This document shows positions 17,078 through 23,173 of a stretch of DNA of 24,514 bases, piece after piece; positions within the stretch are counted from its first letter, which is position 1, and every line of letters begins with the position of its first letter. Source of the DNA: Alphaproteobacteria bacterium UBA1254 (lineage in GTDB: Bacteria > Pseudomonadota > Alphaproteobacteria > RF32 > CAG-239). The notes under the pieces were generated by a model. That model saw only the letters and a program-made list of their open reading frames with translations, ran no database searches and was not told the origin of the DNA. Where the stretch lies: positions 1 through 24,514 of the forward strand of contig DBVW01000009.1 in NCBI GenBank assembly GCA_002308495.1, given 5' to 3'. The position numbers and the translations under genes are program-made.

Positions 17078-17104
17078 TAAATTTTCTCCATTAATCATTA
17101 AACT

Positions 17105-17130
17105 AAAAAACCGCTCCTTGAAAGAGCGGT
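17105..17130 (-). terminator. Intrinsic terminator at the end of the structured leader RNA
   Basis: On the minus strand CCGCTC, a 7-base loop, GAGCGG, extended by one A-T pair, then TTTTTT. It ends 27 bases before the ATG of the cassette's first gene. Confidence 0.88.
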
Positions 17131-17354
17131 CGGAGAGTTCAGAAATCACACAATAGAAAATGACTCTGTTGACCTTTAGGAAAATCCTTGAACATTCGTC
17201 AACAGCTCCCCGACCAAATCAATCGGGGATAATTTGTGCCTCTTTTAAAAAATTAAAAGATAGCACCTTTTACAGCGTTATCCTTTCGCTGTCTATTGTG
17301 AGAGCTTCTGACAGCCCCGCACCCACAAGGTACTTGATATAAAATCTCTTTCAT
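17105..17354 (-). ncRNA. Structured ~250-nt RNA, candidate attenuator/riboswitch or free ncRNA
   Basis: Read on the minus strand. A long-range closing helix joins 17306-17311 to 17139-17144 (TCAGAA/TTCTGA) and 17292-17300 to 17149-17157 (9 bp). Inside are four hairpins: 17272-17277 with 17287-17292 (ACAGCG type, 6 bp, sharing one base with the closing helix); 17236-17239 with 17263-17266 plus an inner 7-bp stem; 17208-17213 with 17223-17228 (CCCCGA/TCGGGG); and 17166-17173 with 17198-17205 (8 bp, CTGTTGAC). A terminator follows at 17105-17130. The 3' arm of the third hairpin can also pair with bases at the foot of the terminator. Hallmarks of tmRNA, RNase P and SRP RNA are absent. 6S-type RNA cannot be excluded but the shape is branched, not rod-like. 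It is either a leader controlling the cassette or an independent RNA; the 5' end is inferred. Confidence 0.7.
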
Positions 17355-17513
17355 ATCCGAGGGTTATTAGAACATATTTTTATGTCAAAGTAAAGAAAAT
17401 TTTTCGTATAACTTAAAAGCATTTTAACTGTGTAATAACTTAATTTCTTCTAGACTTTTGAATAAGATAGTGATTAACTTGCGCCAGTTATCATTTATTT
17501 ATCAAAAAGGAAA
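17355..17513. other. Divergent intergenic region between the leader RNA and pta
   Basis: A 159-base AT-rich stretch. Apart from the minus-strand -35 described at 17361-17388, I see a weak plus-strand pair for pta: TAAGAT at about 17463 with TTAATT 17 bases before it. No repeat or gene is visible. Confidence 0.4.
17361..17388 (-). promoter_or_regulatory. Candidate promoter of the structured RNA
   Basis: On the minus strand a perfect TTGACA at 17383-17388 is followed by TAACCC (17361-17366) at 16-base spacing or TAATAA (17364-17369) at only 13. The -35 is good; the -10 choice is unclear. Confidence 0.45.
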
Positions 17514-18524
17514 ATGTTGATGTTAAGCCCATATTTAAGCTCTCTTGTTAAAAGAGCGGCACAAGATGTTAAAACAATCGTTTTGCCTGAGGGCGAAGAT
17601 GAGCGCGTTTTAGAGGCCGCTTATTTGGCCGTTCAAAACAAGGTTGCCAATCCCGTTATCTTGGGAAAACCTGATGAAATTAAGGCTTTTTTTGCAAAAA
17701 AAGGCTGGTCGATGGAGGGCATTCAAATTATCGAGCCCGAAAAATCCGAACATTTGGCAGAATACACCAAATTGCTCTATGAGCTCAGAAAAGCCAAAGG
17801 AATGACTGAAGAAGAAGCTCAAAAAACCGCTTTAAACTACAATTATTTCGGAACTTTGATGATGAAATCCGGTCATGCCGACGGTATGGTTTCGGGTGCC
17901 AATCACTCAACCGCCGATACGGTGCGCCCTGCCCTTCAAATCATCAAGTCTAAAAACCCCGCGATGGGCGTTTCATCATTTTTCATCATGGTCTCAAACG
18001 GCGAGCCGTTTATTTTATCTGACTGCGGTTTGGTCATTAAGCCGAGCGAAAAAGAACTCGGCGACATCGCCGTCACTTCTGCCTTATCTGCCGTTATGTT
18101 CGGTATTGAGCCGAAAGTTGCCATGCTCTCTTATTCAACAAAAGGTTCGGGCAAAGGCGAAGACGTTGATAAGGTCAAAGCCGCTTTGACACTTGCTTTA
18201 GAAACGCTTAAAACAGAACCGTACAACAGTTTAAACATTCAAATCGACGGCGAGCTTCAGGCAGATGCCGCTCTTGATATGACCGTTGCCAAGAAAAAGG
18301 CACCCGAAAGTGCGGTTGCAGGCAAAGCAAAGGTTTTAATCGTTCCTGATTTAAACGCCGGCAACATCAGCTACAAACTCCTTCAAAGACTTGGCGGCTG
18401 CGAGGCTTACGGACCTGTTTTGCAAGGCTTAAACGCCCCGATTAACGATTTGTCACGCGGTGCTTTGGTTGAAGATATCTTAGGCACAATCGCCATTACC
18501 GCCATTCAGGCTCAAAACAAATAA
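17514..18524 (+). CDS. pta: Phosphate acetyltransferase (short form)
   Basis: Converts acetyl-CoA and phosphate to acetyl phosphate and CoA, feeding AckA. The 336 aa is the short single-domain PTA form, without the N-terminal regulatory domain of the long enterobacterial type. Family marks are IVLPEGEDERVLEAAYLA at the N-end, SGANHSTADTVRPALQII near 125-140, SSFFIMVSNG, SDCGLVIKPSEKELGDIAV, MLSYSTKGSGKGEDVDKV (substrate-binding region), IDGELQADAALD and LIVPDLNAGNISYKLLQRLG near the C-end. Two in-frame ATG codons (17514, 17520) follow AAAAAGG; spacing of the second is more usual. It lies 14 bases upstream of ackA and is clearly co-transcribed with it. Confidence 0.95.
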   Translation: MLMLSPYLSSLVKRAAQDVKTIVLPEGEDERVLEAAYLAVQNKVANPVILGKPDEIKAFFAKKGWSMEGIQIIEPEKSEHLAEYTKLLYELRKAKGMTEEEAQKTALNYNYFGTLMMKSGHADGMVSGANHSTADTVRPALQIIKSKNPAMGVSSFFIMVSNGEPFILSDCGLVIKPSEKELGDIAVTSALSAVMFGIEPKVAMLSYSTKGSGKGEDVDKVKAALTLALETLKTEPYNSLNIQIDGELQADAALDMTVAKKKAPESAVAGKAKVLIVPDLNAGNISYKLLQRLGGCEAYGPVLQGLNAPINDLSRGALVEDILGTIAITAIQAQNK

Positions 18525-18538
18525 GAAAGGTTAAATTT

Positions 18539-19717
18539 ATGAAGAAAATACTTGTTATCAATTCCGGTTCATCATCCTTAAAATATCAGCTTTTTAATGT
18601 TGACGGCGATCGCTATGAGGCTGTTGCCAAAGGTATTGCCGAGCGTATCGGCGCAGATGGTGCGAACATTACCTTAAAAATCGGTGACAATAAACAAACA
18701 AAAGTAACACCGATGCCGACTCACACCGAAGCCTTTCAAGAAGTTATCAACTTTTTGCTTTCCGGACCTTTAAACAGCGTTGAAGAGTTATCGGCTGTCG
18801 GACACCGTGTGTTGCATGGTGGCGAATTGTTCCAAGATTCTGTTAAAATCGATGAAGACGCCATGGCAAAAATGGAAAGCTTAAAGCCTTTAGGGCCTCT
18901 TCACATGCCGGCCAACATTTCAGGCATCAGAGCCGTTCAGAAATTGTTGCCGAACGTGCCCCAAGTTGCCGTGTTTGATACGGTCTTTCATCAAAGCATG
19001 AAAAAAGAAGCCTTTATGTATCCGCTTCCTTTGGAATATTACACTCAGCATAAAATCCGTCGTTACGGCTTTCACGGCATTTCACACGCCTTTGTGTCTC
19101 AAGAAGCTGCCAAGTTAATCGGTAAAAAAGGCAAAATCATTACTTGCCACTTGGGTAACGGTGCCTCACTTGCCGCGGTCGATAACGGCAAATGCGTTGA
19201 CACATCGATGGGCTTTACCCCTCTTGCCGGCATCATCATGGGCACACGTTCGGGCGACATTGATCCGTTTATTGCGCTTCACTTACAAAAGCTTTTGGGC
19301 AAATCTGCCGAAGAAGTCAACAATATCTTAAACAAACAAAGCGGTATGTTCGGCATTTGCGGTTATTCTGACAACCGTGATGTTGAAACACGTTATCAGG
19401 AAGGCGATGAAAAATGCACGCTTGCCATGAACATGTATGTTCACAGCATTTTACGCTTTATCGGTGCGTATATCGCCGTTTTGGGCGGAGTGGATGCGAT
19501 TGTCTTTACCGCAGGCGTCGGTGAAAACGGTTCGATTTTGCGCTCTATGATTATGGAAAAGCTTGCTTATCTCGGCATTAAGCTTGATGTCGAAAACAAC
19601 AAAAAGCGCGGTCAAACCGTTGAGATTTCAACACCTGACTCCCGCGTTAAAGTTTTCGTTATCCCGACAAACGAAGAATTGATGATTGCTCAAGACACAA
19701 TGCGTTTGGCATTCTAA
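18539..19717 (+). CDS. ackA: Acetate kinase
   Basis: Makes ATP and acetate from acetyl phosphate, the last step of the Pta-AckA route. The 392 aa length is typical. The ASKHA-fold motifs are complete: VINSGSSSLKYQL at the N-end, VGHRVLHGG (substrate Arg), VFDTVFHQ (catalytic Asp), RRYGFHGISHAFV (His), ITCHLGNGASLAAV, TPLAGIIMGTRSGDIDP, VFTAGVGENG and TNEELMIAQDT (metal-binding Glu). The ATG follows AGAAAGGTTAAATTT and the operon closes with a strong terminator. Complete active-site motifs suggest a working enzyme and support acetate production in the host organism. Confidence 0.97.
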   Translation: MKKILVINSGSSSLKYQLFNVDGDRYEAVAKGIAERIGADGANITLKIGDNKQTKVTPMPTHTEAFQEVINFLLSGPLNSVEELSAVGHRVLHGGELFQDSVKIDEDAMAKMESLKPLGPLHMPANISGIRAVQKLLPNVPQVAVFDTVFHQSMKKEAFMYPLPLEYYTQHKIRRYGFHGISHAFVSQEAAKLIGKKGKIITCHLGNGASLAAVDNGKCVDTSMGFTPLAGIIMGTRSGDIDPFIALHLQKLLGKSAEEVNNILNKQSGMFGICGYSDNRDVETRYQEGDEKCTLAMNMYVHSILRFIGAYIAVLGGVDAIVFTAGVGENGSILRSMIMEKLAYLGIKLDVENNKKRGQTVEISTPDSRVKVFVIPTNEELMIAQDTMRLAF

Positions 19718-19733
19718 AATTCACTTATTTTAC

Positions 19734-19761
19734 AAAAGCCCGTTTTTAGCGGGCTTTTTTT
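19734..19761. terminator. Terminator of pta-ackA
   Basis: AAAAGCCCG, 7-base loop, CGGGCTTTT, then further T on the plus strand. Its edge includes the stop codon of the convergent gene at 19760. Stopping in the minus direction would be weaker. Confidence 0.92.
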
Positions 19762-20284
19762 ATATCTTTTTCAAATATTTCGGTTTAATTATACCGCCTT
19801 TGATAACAAGCAAATAATAACGCACAAAGGCAAATCTGTGCCCGAGCTCATCATCACAAACACTCCAAGCAATCGGCGAATAGTCAATATCTGCAATACC
19901 GTTTATTTTTTGTAAAATTTCATCTGTATATTGCTTTTCTTCTATATTTGGCAAATCCAAAACCGACGGACTCACATAGACGGCTTCAATTAAACCATCT
20001 GCCTCAAGTGTATCAACATCAATCTCAAAAAGGTCTGCCTTATCAATAAAGCTTTTGATGCAATAAAGACTTCGCTCGGTCCATTGGCAAGGTTCAGTAA
20101 AAACTCTGATTCCCCTGCTTCGCCCTTCAAAGCAATTTTCCATCCACTTACAAACCCCTTCATGCGTATCAGCACCGCTGCGCTTCATATAATAAGACAA
20201 ATTCGCATTTTTATTGGCGGCAATGGATAATAAGCCTTTTTCTAAAACATTGTTCGGCCGTGCAACATAGTGATAAAGCTTCAA
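19760..20284 (-). CDS. Unknown protein, downstream member of a tandem paralogous pair, 174 aa
   Basis: I chose a TTG start at 20284, seven bases after AAGGAG and one base after the stop of the upstream paralogue; the longer frame from 20320 has no ribosome site and would overlap that gene. The protein begins KLYHYVARPNNVLEKGLLSI, continues AANKNANLSYYMKRSGAD, and has a central WMENCFEGRSRGIRVFTEP. It is clearly homologous to its neighbour, with shared SLAANK-, GR(S/T)R-I-FTE and GLIEAVY blocks. The N-terminal LYHY...VLEKGLLS pattern recalls ADP-ribosyltransferase-like families that open YHFT...ILKNGLLS, but this is only a resemblance. No signal peptide. Likely translated by coupling with the upstream gene. 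Confidence 0.75.
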   Translation of the reverse strand: MKLYHYVARPNNVLEKGLLSIAANKNANLSYYMKRSGADTHEGVCKWMENCFEGRSRGIRVFTEPCQWTERSLYCIKSFIDKADLFEIDVDTLEADGLIEAVYVSPSVLDLPNIEEKQYTDEILQKINGIADIDYSPIAWSVCDDELGHRFAFVRYYLLVIKGGIIKPKYLKKI

Positions 20285-20285
20285 C

Positions 20286-20828
20286 TTAGTTCTCCTTAAA
20301 TTCTTCGCCCTTACGCTCAACTTTGATATATTCGGGCGGAATACAGCCCTTTGTCAAAACGACAAAGTAATGCCTTAACATGTTATAAGGCGAGCCGTAT
20401 TCTTCCCTCGCCTCATGCCACGGCAGAGGTGACGTATCAATTTCATCGGCACTGTTCAGGCGGTAAATATTTTCTTTTTCAGAGTTAATTTTAGCTGTTT
20501 CATGACAATCTTTACAATATATTGCTTCGACAAGGCCGCTTTTAATTAAATCATTAAGCTCAAATGAAATAATATCCGCATAGTGAACAATATGGTTCAA
20601 ATACGGGTGCTCATACTCTTCGATTTTCGGCATTTCGGTTAAGCAACAAATCGAACGCGTTCGCCCGTTAAACTGTTTTTCAAGGTAAGCTTTAATATCT
20701 TCTAAGTTATCCGAGCCTGCTTTTCTTGCGTATACGACAGCTTGTTTCGGATCTTTGTTTGCCGCGAGTGATAAATATCCTTCTTTTAAGATTTTATCTG
20801 TAAAGTATGTAAAACAATAAAGCCGCAT
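20286..20828 (-). CDS. Unknown protein, upstream member of a tandem paralogous pair, 180 aa
   Basis: Starts MRLYCFTYFTDKILKEGYLS and continues LAANKDPKQAVVYARKAGSD, then LEKQFNGRTRSICCLTEMP, SFELNDLIKSGLVEAIYC and a C-terminal RHYFVVLTKGCIPPEYIKVE. Each block lines up with one in the downstream gene, so the two arose by duplication, though they have diverged widely. It is cytosolic, with no recognised catalytic motif. The ATG lies behind a GGTAGAG purine tract. It is longer at the C-end than its partner by a charged tail (ERKGEEFKEN) whose codons hold the ribosome site of the next gene. I cannot assign a function. Confidence 0.78.
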   Translation of the reverse strand: MRLYCFTYFTDKILKEGYLSLAANKDPKQAVVYARKAGSDNLEDIKAYLEKQFNGRTRSICCLTEMPKIEEYEHPYLNHIVHYADIISFELNDLIKSGLVEAIYCKDCHETAKINSEKENIYRLNSADEIDTSPLPWHEAREEYGSPYNMLRHYFVVLTKGCIPPEYIKVERKGEEFKEN

Positions 20829-20919
20829 TAATCTCTACCCTTTTGCATTTGAATTTATCACAACTTACCGCTTCTGTCAAACGTATATAATTTCTGTTGT
20901 TGCATTTTATAAATAAGGC

Positions 20920-20948
20920 TTGATTTTTGATTTTGTTTTCTCTATTCT
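20920..20948 (+). promoter_or_regulatory. Candidate promoter of the small lipoprotein gene
   Basis: TTGATT (20920-20925), 17 bases, TATTCT (20943-20948), 36 bases before the ATG at 20985. Spacing is ideal; both hexamers are imperfect. Confidence 0.45.
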
Positions 20949-20984
20949 TGAGTTAGATTAAAATTATTCAAGGAAGTGTTTATC

Positions 20985-21272
20985 ATGAAAAAATATATTT
21001 GTCTTTCTTTTGTTTTAGCGCTCGCTGCCTGTGCTTCCGACACCTCGGTTAAGCCCGTATACGACTCAAAATACAACAATGTTTATGAAGCCACATGCAA
21101 CGGCAATTCTTATACCATGACGGAATGTTACCGTTTGGCTAATCAAAAGTGTGATAGACGCTTTAAGGTTTTGAATCAGTCCGAAAACGTCGCAACCTAT
21201 GTCGACGATTACGGTTTGTTCCTCAACAGAGAAAGAGAAGTTACAAGGACTTTGCTTTTTAAGTGCTTATAA
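20985..21272 (+). CDS. Small lipoprotein, 95 aa
   Basis: The ATG at 20985 is preferred over an upstream GTG that nearly touches AAGGA. The N-end MKKYICLSFVLALAAC has a lipobox (LAAC), so the protein should be lipidated on the Cys after ALAA and held in the inner or outer membrane; the next residues A-S-D give a weak hint of outer-membrane sorting, as an Asp directly at +2 is absent. The mature part is small with four further Cys (ATCNG, TECYR, QKCDR, FKCL) that could pair as two disulfides. There is no recognised domain. It is a single gene with a bidirectional terminator behind it. LolA from this window would be its carrier if it goes to the outer membrane. Confidence 0.75.
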   Translation: MKKYICLSFVLALAACASDTSVKPVYDSKYNNVYEATCNGNSYTMTECYRLANQKCDRRFKVLNQSENVATYVDDYGLFLNREREVTRTLLFKCL

Positions 21273-21291
21273 TTTGAAATAACAAATTAAG

Positions 21292-21317
21292 AAAGCCCCG
21301 TTTTCAAACGGGGCTTT
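21292..21317. terminator. Bidirectional terminator between the lipoprotein gene and rpsD
   Basis: AAAGCCCCG, 8-base loop, CGGGGCTTT, lying between convergent stop codons at 21272 and 21337. The plus strand follows with AACTTTTT; the minus strand with CTTAATTT. Confidence 0.88.
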
Positions 21318-21336
21318 AACTTTTTCAAAACGCTTA

Positions 21337-21951
21337 TTATCTTGAGTAAAACTCGATAACAAGGTTCGGTTCCATCAATGCTGCATAAGGAATGTCAGCA
21401 AATTTCGGAACATAATTGTATTTTGCCGTTAACTTCTTTGTGTCAACTTCGATATAATCCGGTGTTTCTCTTGTTTGAGATTCAACAGATGCAATAACCA
21501 TTGCCATTGATTTAGCTTTTTCTCTAACTTCAATTGTATCACCGACTTTTAACATATAAGAAGGAATGTTTACCTTTTTACCGTTAACGGTAACGTGACC
21601 ATGGTTAATGAATTGACGAGCAGCAAAAACCGTCGGAACGAACTTTGCTTTGTAAACAATGTTGTCCAAACGAGATTCAAGCAAACCAACCAAGTTTTCA
21701 GCAGCATCACCCGTACGACGAATAGCTTCTTCGTAATATTTGTGAAACTGTTTTTCGGAAATATTGCCGTAATATGTCTTCAATCTTTGTTTTGCAGACA
21801 ATTGCGTGCCATAGTCAGACATTTTCTTTCTTTTTTGACCATGCTGACCGGGGGCATAATTTCTTTTGTTAATCGGGCTGTTACCGTCACCCCAAAGGTT
21901 GACGCCATAGCGACGACTTGGTTTTTTCTTTGCAGATACGATACTTTTCAT
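21337..21951 (-). CDS. rpsD: 30S ribosomal protein S4
   Basis: Primary 16S rRNA-binding protein that starts assembly of the 30S body. The 204 aa length is typical. The N-terminal part reads RRYGVNLWGDGNSPINKRNY, then APGQHGQKRKK. The S4 RNA-binding domain follows at about 93-155 with SRLDNIVYKAKFVPTVFAAR and QFINHGHVTVNGKKVNIPSY. It is the cysteine-free form, lacking the N-terminal zinc cluster of some S4 proteins. The ATG follows AAAAGGAAAAAATTTT. As is usual in Alphaproteobacteria it is outside the alpha ribosomal operon and has its own promoter; the leader between promoter and start is structured, which fits self-regulation by S4 seen in other bacteria. Confidence 0.97.
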   Translation of the reverse strand: MKSIVSAKKKPSRRYGVNLWGDGNSPINKRNYAPGQHGQKRKKMSDYGTQLSAKQRLKTYYGNISEKQFHKYYEEAIRRTGDAAENLVGLLESRLDNIVYKAKFVPTVFAARQFINHGHVTVNGKKVNIPSYMLKVGDTIEVREKAKSMAMVIASVESQTRETPDYIEVDTKKLTAKYNYVPKFADIPYAALMEPNLVIEFYSR

Positions 21952-21987
21952 AAAATTTTTTCCTTTTTTAAGTTAAATTGTTATTGT

Positions 21988-22020
21988 CCCGATAGTTATA
22001 AACCATACATTTATAACGGG
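21988..22020 (-). promoter_or_regulatory. Structured rpsD leader, candidate S4 autoregulatory site
   Basis: On the minus strand CCCG-TTATAAA pairs with TTTATAA-CGGG (22017-22020 with 21988-21991, and 22010-22016 with 21996-22002) with a 4-base bulge. A second stem GGATTT/AAATCC (22019-22032) shares two bases, so the two may compete. The hairpin lies about 36 bases before the rpsD start, inside the transcribed leader. Confidence 0.6.
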
Positions 22021-22052
22021 ATTTAAAAATCCGCCTTCTCGGAAGTGAGCGC

Positions 22053-22081
22053 ACTATAAAACAAAAAAAGGTAAATGTAAA
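22053..22081 (-). promoter_or_regulatory. rpsD promoter
   Basis: On the minus strand TTTACA (22076-22081), exactly 17 bases, then TATAGT (22053-22058), followed by a GC-rich discriminator GCGC typical of stringently controlled ribosomal genes. Confidence 0.75.
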
Positions 22082-22153
22082 GCAAAAAATTATCTGTAGA
22101 AAACATAAAAAACTTGTGAAATATCTCTTTCTGCTCTTGAGATTTTATTTTCT

Positions 22154-22183
22154 TTGTTGTAAGTTCAAAGAAATTAATATTTA
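22154..22183 (+). promoter_or_regulatory. Weak candidate promoter of ihfA
   Basis: TTGTTG (22154-22159), 18 bases, TATTTA (22178-22183), 21 bases before the ATG at 22204. Hexamers are imperfect; no better pair is seen in the divergent region with rpsD. Confidence 0.35.
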
Positions 22184-22203
22184 ACTTTAAGGAAAAGCAT
22201 AAA

Positions 22204-22488
22204 ATGAAAACAATTACTCGTTCTGATATTGCAGAAAAAATTTATGAAGAAATCGGTATTTCCCGCAAGGATGCCGGTGATATCTTGGATTTGATGATCG
22301 GTGAAATCAGAGAACAGTTGATTCAAGGTAACGATGTTAAGCTTTCATCTTTCGGCACTTTGATGTTAAGAAGGAAAAAACCTCGTATCGGTCGTAACCC
22401 CAAAACGGGTGTTGAGGCAACTATTTCTGCCCGTACCGTTATTTCTTTCAAGCCTTCTCAAATTATGCGTAAATCTATCAACAAATAA
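22204..22488 (+). CDS. ihfA: Integration host factor subunit alpha
   Basis: DNA-bending nucleoid protein that pairs with IhfB. The 94 aa length fits. Sequence marks are TITRSDIAEKIYEEIGISRK at the N-end, the body VKLSSFGTLMLRRKKPRIGRN, and the DNA-inserting arm GRNPKTGVEATISARTVISF with the Pro of RNPKTG, ending KPSQIMRKSIN. An HU-like protein is the alternative. The alphaproteobacterial gene order ihfA-merR-tRNA-Pro settles it as IhfA. The ATG follows AAGGAAAAGCATAAA, and the next gene begins 11 bases after the stop. Confidence 0.92.
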   Translation: MKTITRSDIAEKIYEEIGISRKDAGDILDLMIGEIREQLIQGNDVKLSSFGTLMLRRKKPRIGRNPKTGVEATISARTVISFKPSQIMRKSINK

Positions 22489-22499
22489 GGGATATAGGC

Positions 22500-22931
22500 T
22501 TGGTTAATAAGTCGAAATCAGCTTTCAGAACCATTGCCGAAGTCGGTCGCGAAATCGGTGTTGCCACGCATGTTTTGCGCTTTTGGGAAACGAAATTCAA
22601 AGAAATTTCTCCGATGAAAACAAGCGGCGGTCGGCGTTATTATCGTCCTGACGATGTTGAGCTCATAAGACTTATCAAAGATTTTCTTTATGAAAAGAGA
22701 TATACCATTGAGGGCGTTCAGAAAATATTCAAAGAATACGGCGCTAAGGCATTTTTGAGCGGCGATATTCAAAAGGATTTTTTTGAACCCGTCTTGTCCT
22801 CTTCCGAACCTGAGGTGCAAGAATCGGCGCCCTCTCAAAAGCTTGATGTGCAGCAAATTGAAACGCTCACAAAGCTTAAAAACGAATTATTGGATTTAAA
22901 AGATAATTTAAAAAATCTTTTAGCAAGCTAA
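22500..22931 (+). CDS. MerR-family transcriptional regulator, 143 aa
   Basis: A DNA-binding protein with a MerR-type winged helix-turn-helix at about residues 8-80: FRTIAEVGREIGVATHVLRF, WETKFKEISPMKTSGGRRYY and RPDDVELIRLIKDFLYEKRY. The Arg/Trp pattern matches the single regulator that follows ihfA in most Alphaproteobacteria. Residues 85-120 are a low-complexity linker and 120-143 a short Leu-rich helix, probably for dimerisation; no effector-binding domain or Cys metal site is seen. The start is TTG at 22500, the only candidate before the domain, about eight bases after AAGGG. It is co-transcribed with ihfA and probably with the tRNA gene 22 bases downstream. Its targets are unknown. Confidence 0.9.
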   Translation: MVNKSKSAFRTIAEVGREIGVATHVLRFWETKFKEISPMKTSGGRRYYRPDDVELIRLIKDFLYEKRYTIEGVQKIFKEYGAKAFLSGDIQKDFFEPVLSSSEPEVQESAPSQKLDVQQIETLTKLKNELLDLKDNLKNLLAS

Positions 22932-22953
22932 ATTAAAAAATGCTTGCAACGTA

Positions 22954-23030
22954 CGGGACGTAGTTCAGCCTGGTAGAGCGCTTGCATGGGGTGCAAGAAG
23001 TCGGAGGTTCGAATCCTCTCGTCCCGACCA
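22954..23030 (+). tRNA. tRNA-Pro (anticodon GGG)
   Basis: A 77-base cloverleaf: acceptor CGGGACG with CGTCCCG, D-arm with AGTTCAGCCTGGTAGAGC, anticodon stem CTTGC/GCAAG with loop ATGGGGT, T-arm GGTTCGAATCC, and encoded CCA at 23028-23030. It reads Pro codons CCC and CCT. Confidence 0.97.
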
Positions 23031-23035
23031 GATAC

Positions 23036-23063
23036 AAAAAACCGCCTTTATGGCGGTTTTTTT
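23036..23063 (+). terminator. Terminator of ihfA-merR-tRNA-Pro
   Basis: AAAAAACCGCC, 5-base loop, GGCGGTTTTTTT, six bases after the tRNA. A textbook intrinsic terminator. Confidence 0.93.
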
Positions 23064-23120
23064 GTTGGTGTGAGAAGCTTCGACTTCTTACAACATGCGA
23101 CATTAAGCAGGCTTTTAAAC

Positions 23121-23149
23121 TTGACATTTTAATTTTACGCAAATAGACT
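23121..23149 (+). promoter_or_regulatory. Promoter of the Cys-rich repeat protein gene
   Basis: TTGACA (23121-23126), exactly 17 bases, then TAGACT (23144-23149), 24 bases before the ATG at 23174. Confidence 0.75.
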
Positions 23150-23173
23150 TTTTCTAAAGCTGAAAGGTTAAAA

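Noticed and set aside
17078..17149. Upstream extension of the 71-aa Cys peptide
   Set aside because: The added codons translate the terminator and ribosome site, and would hide a good signal peptide.
17160..17342. Plus-strand 60-aa reading frame over the structured RNA
   Set aside because: No ribosome site, and the sequence is fully explained by RNA pairing on the minus strand.
17105..17354. tmRNA, RNase P or SRP RNA as identity of the structured RNA
   Set aside because: No tag reading frame, T-arm with CCA, GAGGAAAGTCC segment or SRP GGAAG loop was found. 6S RNA is less likely because the fold is branched.
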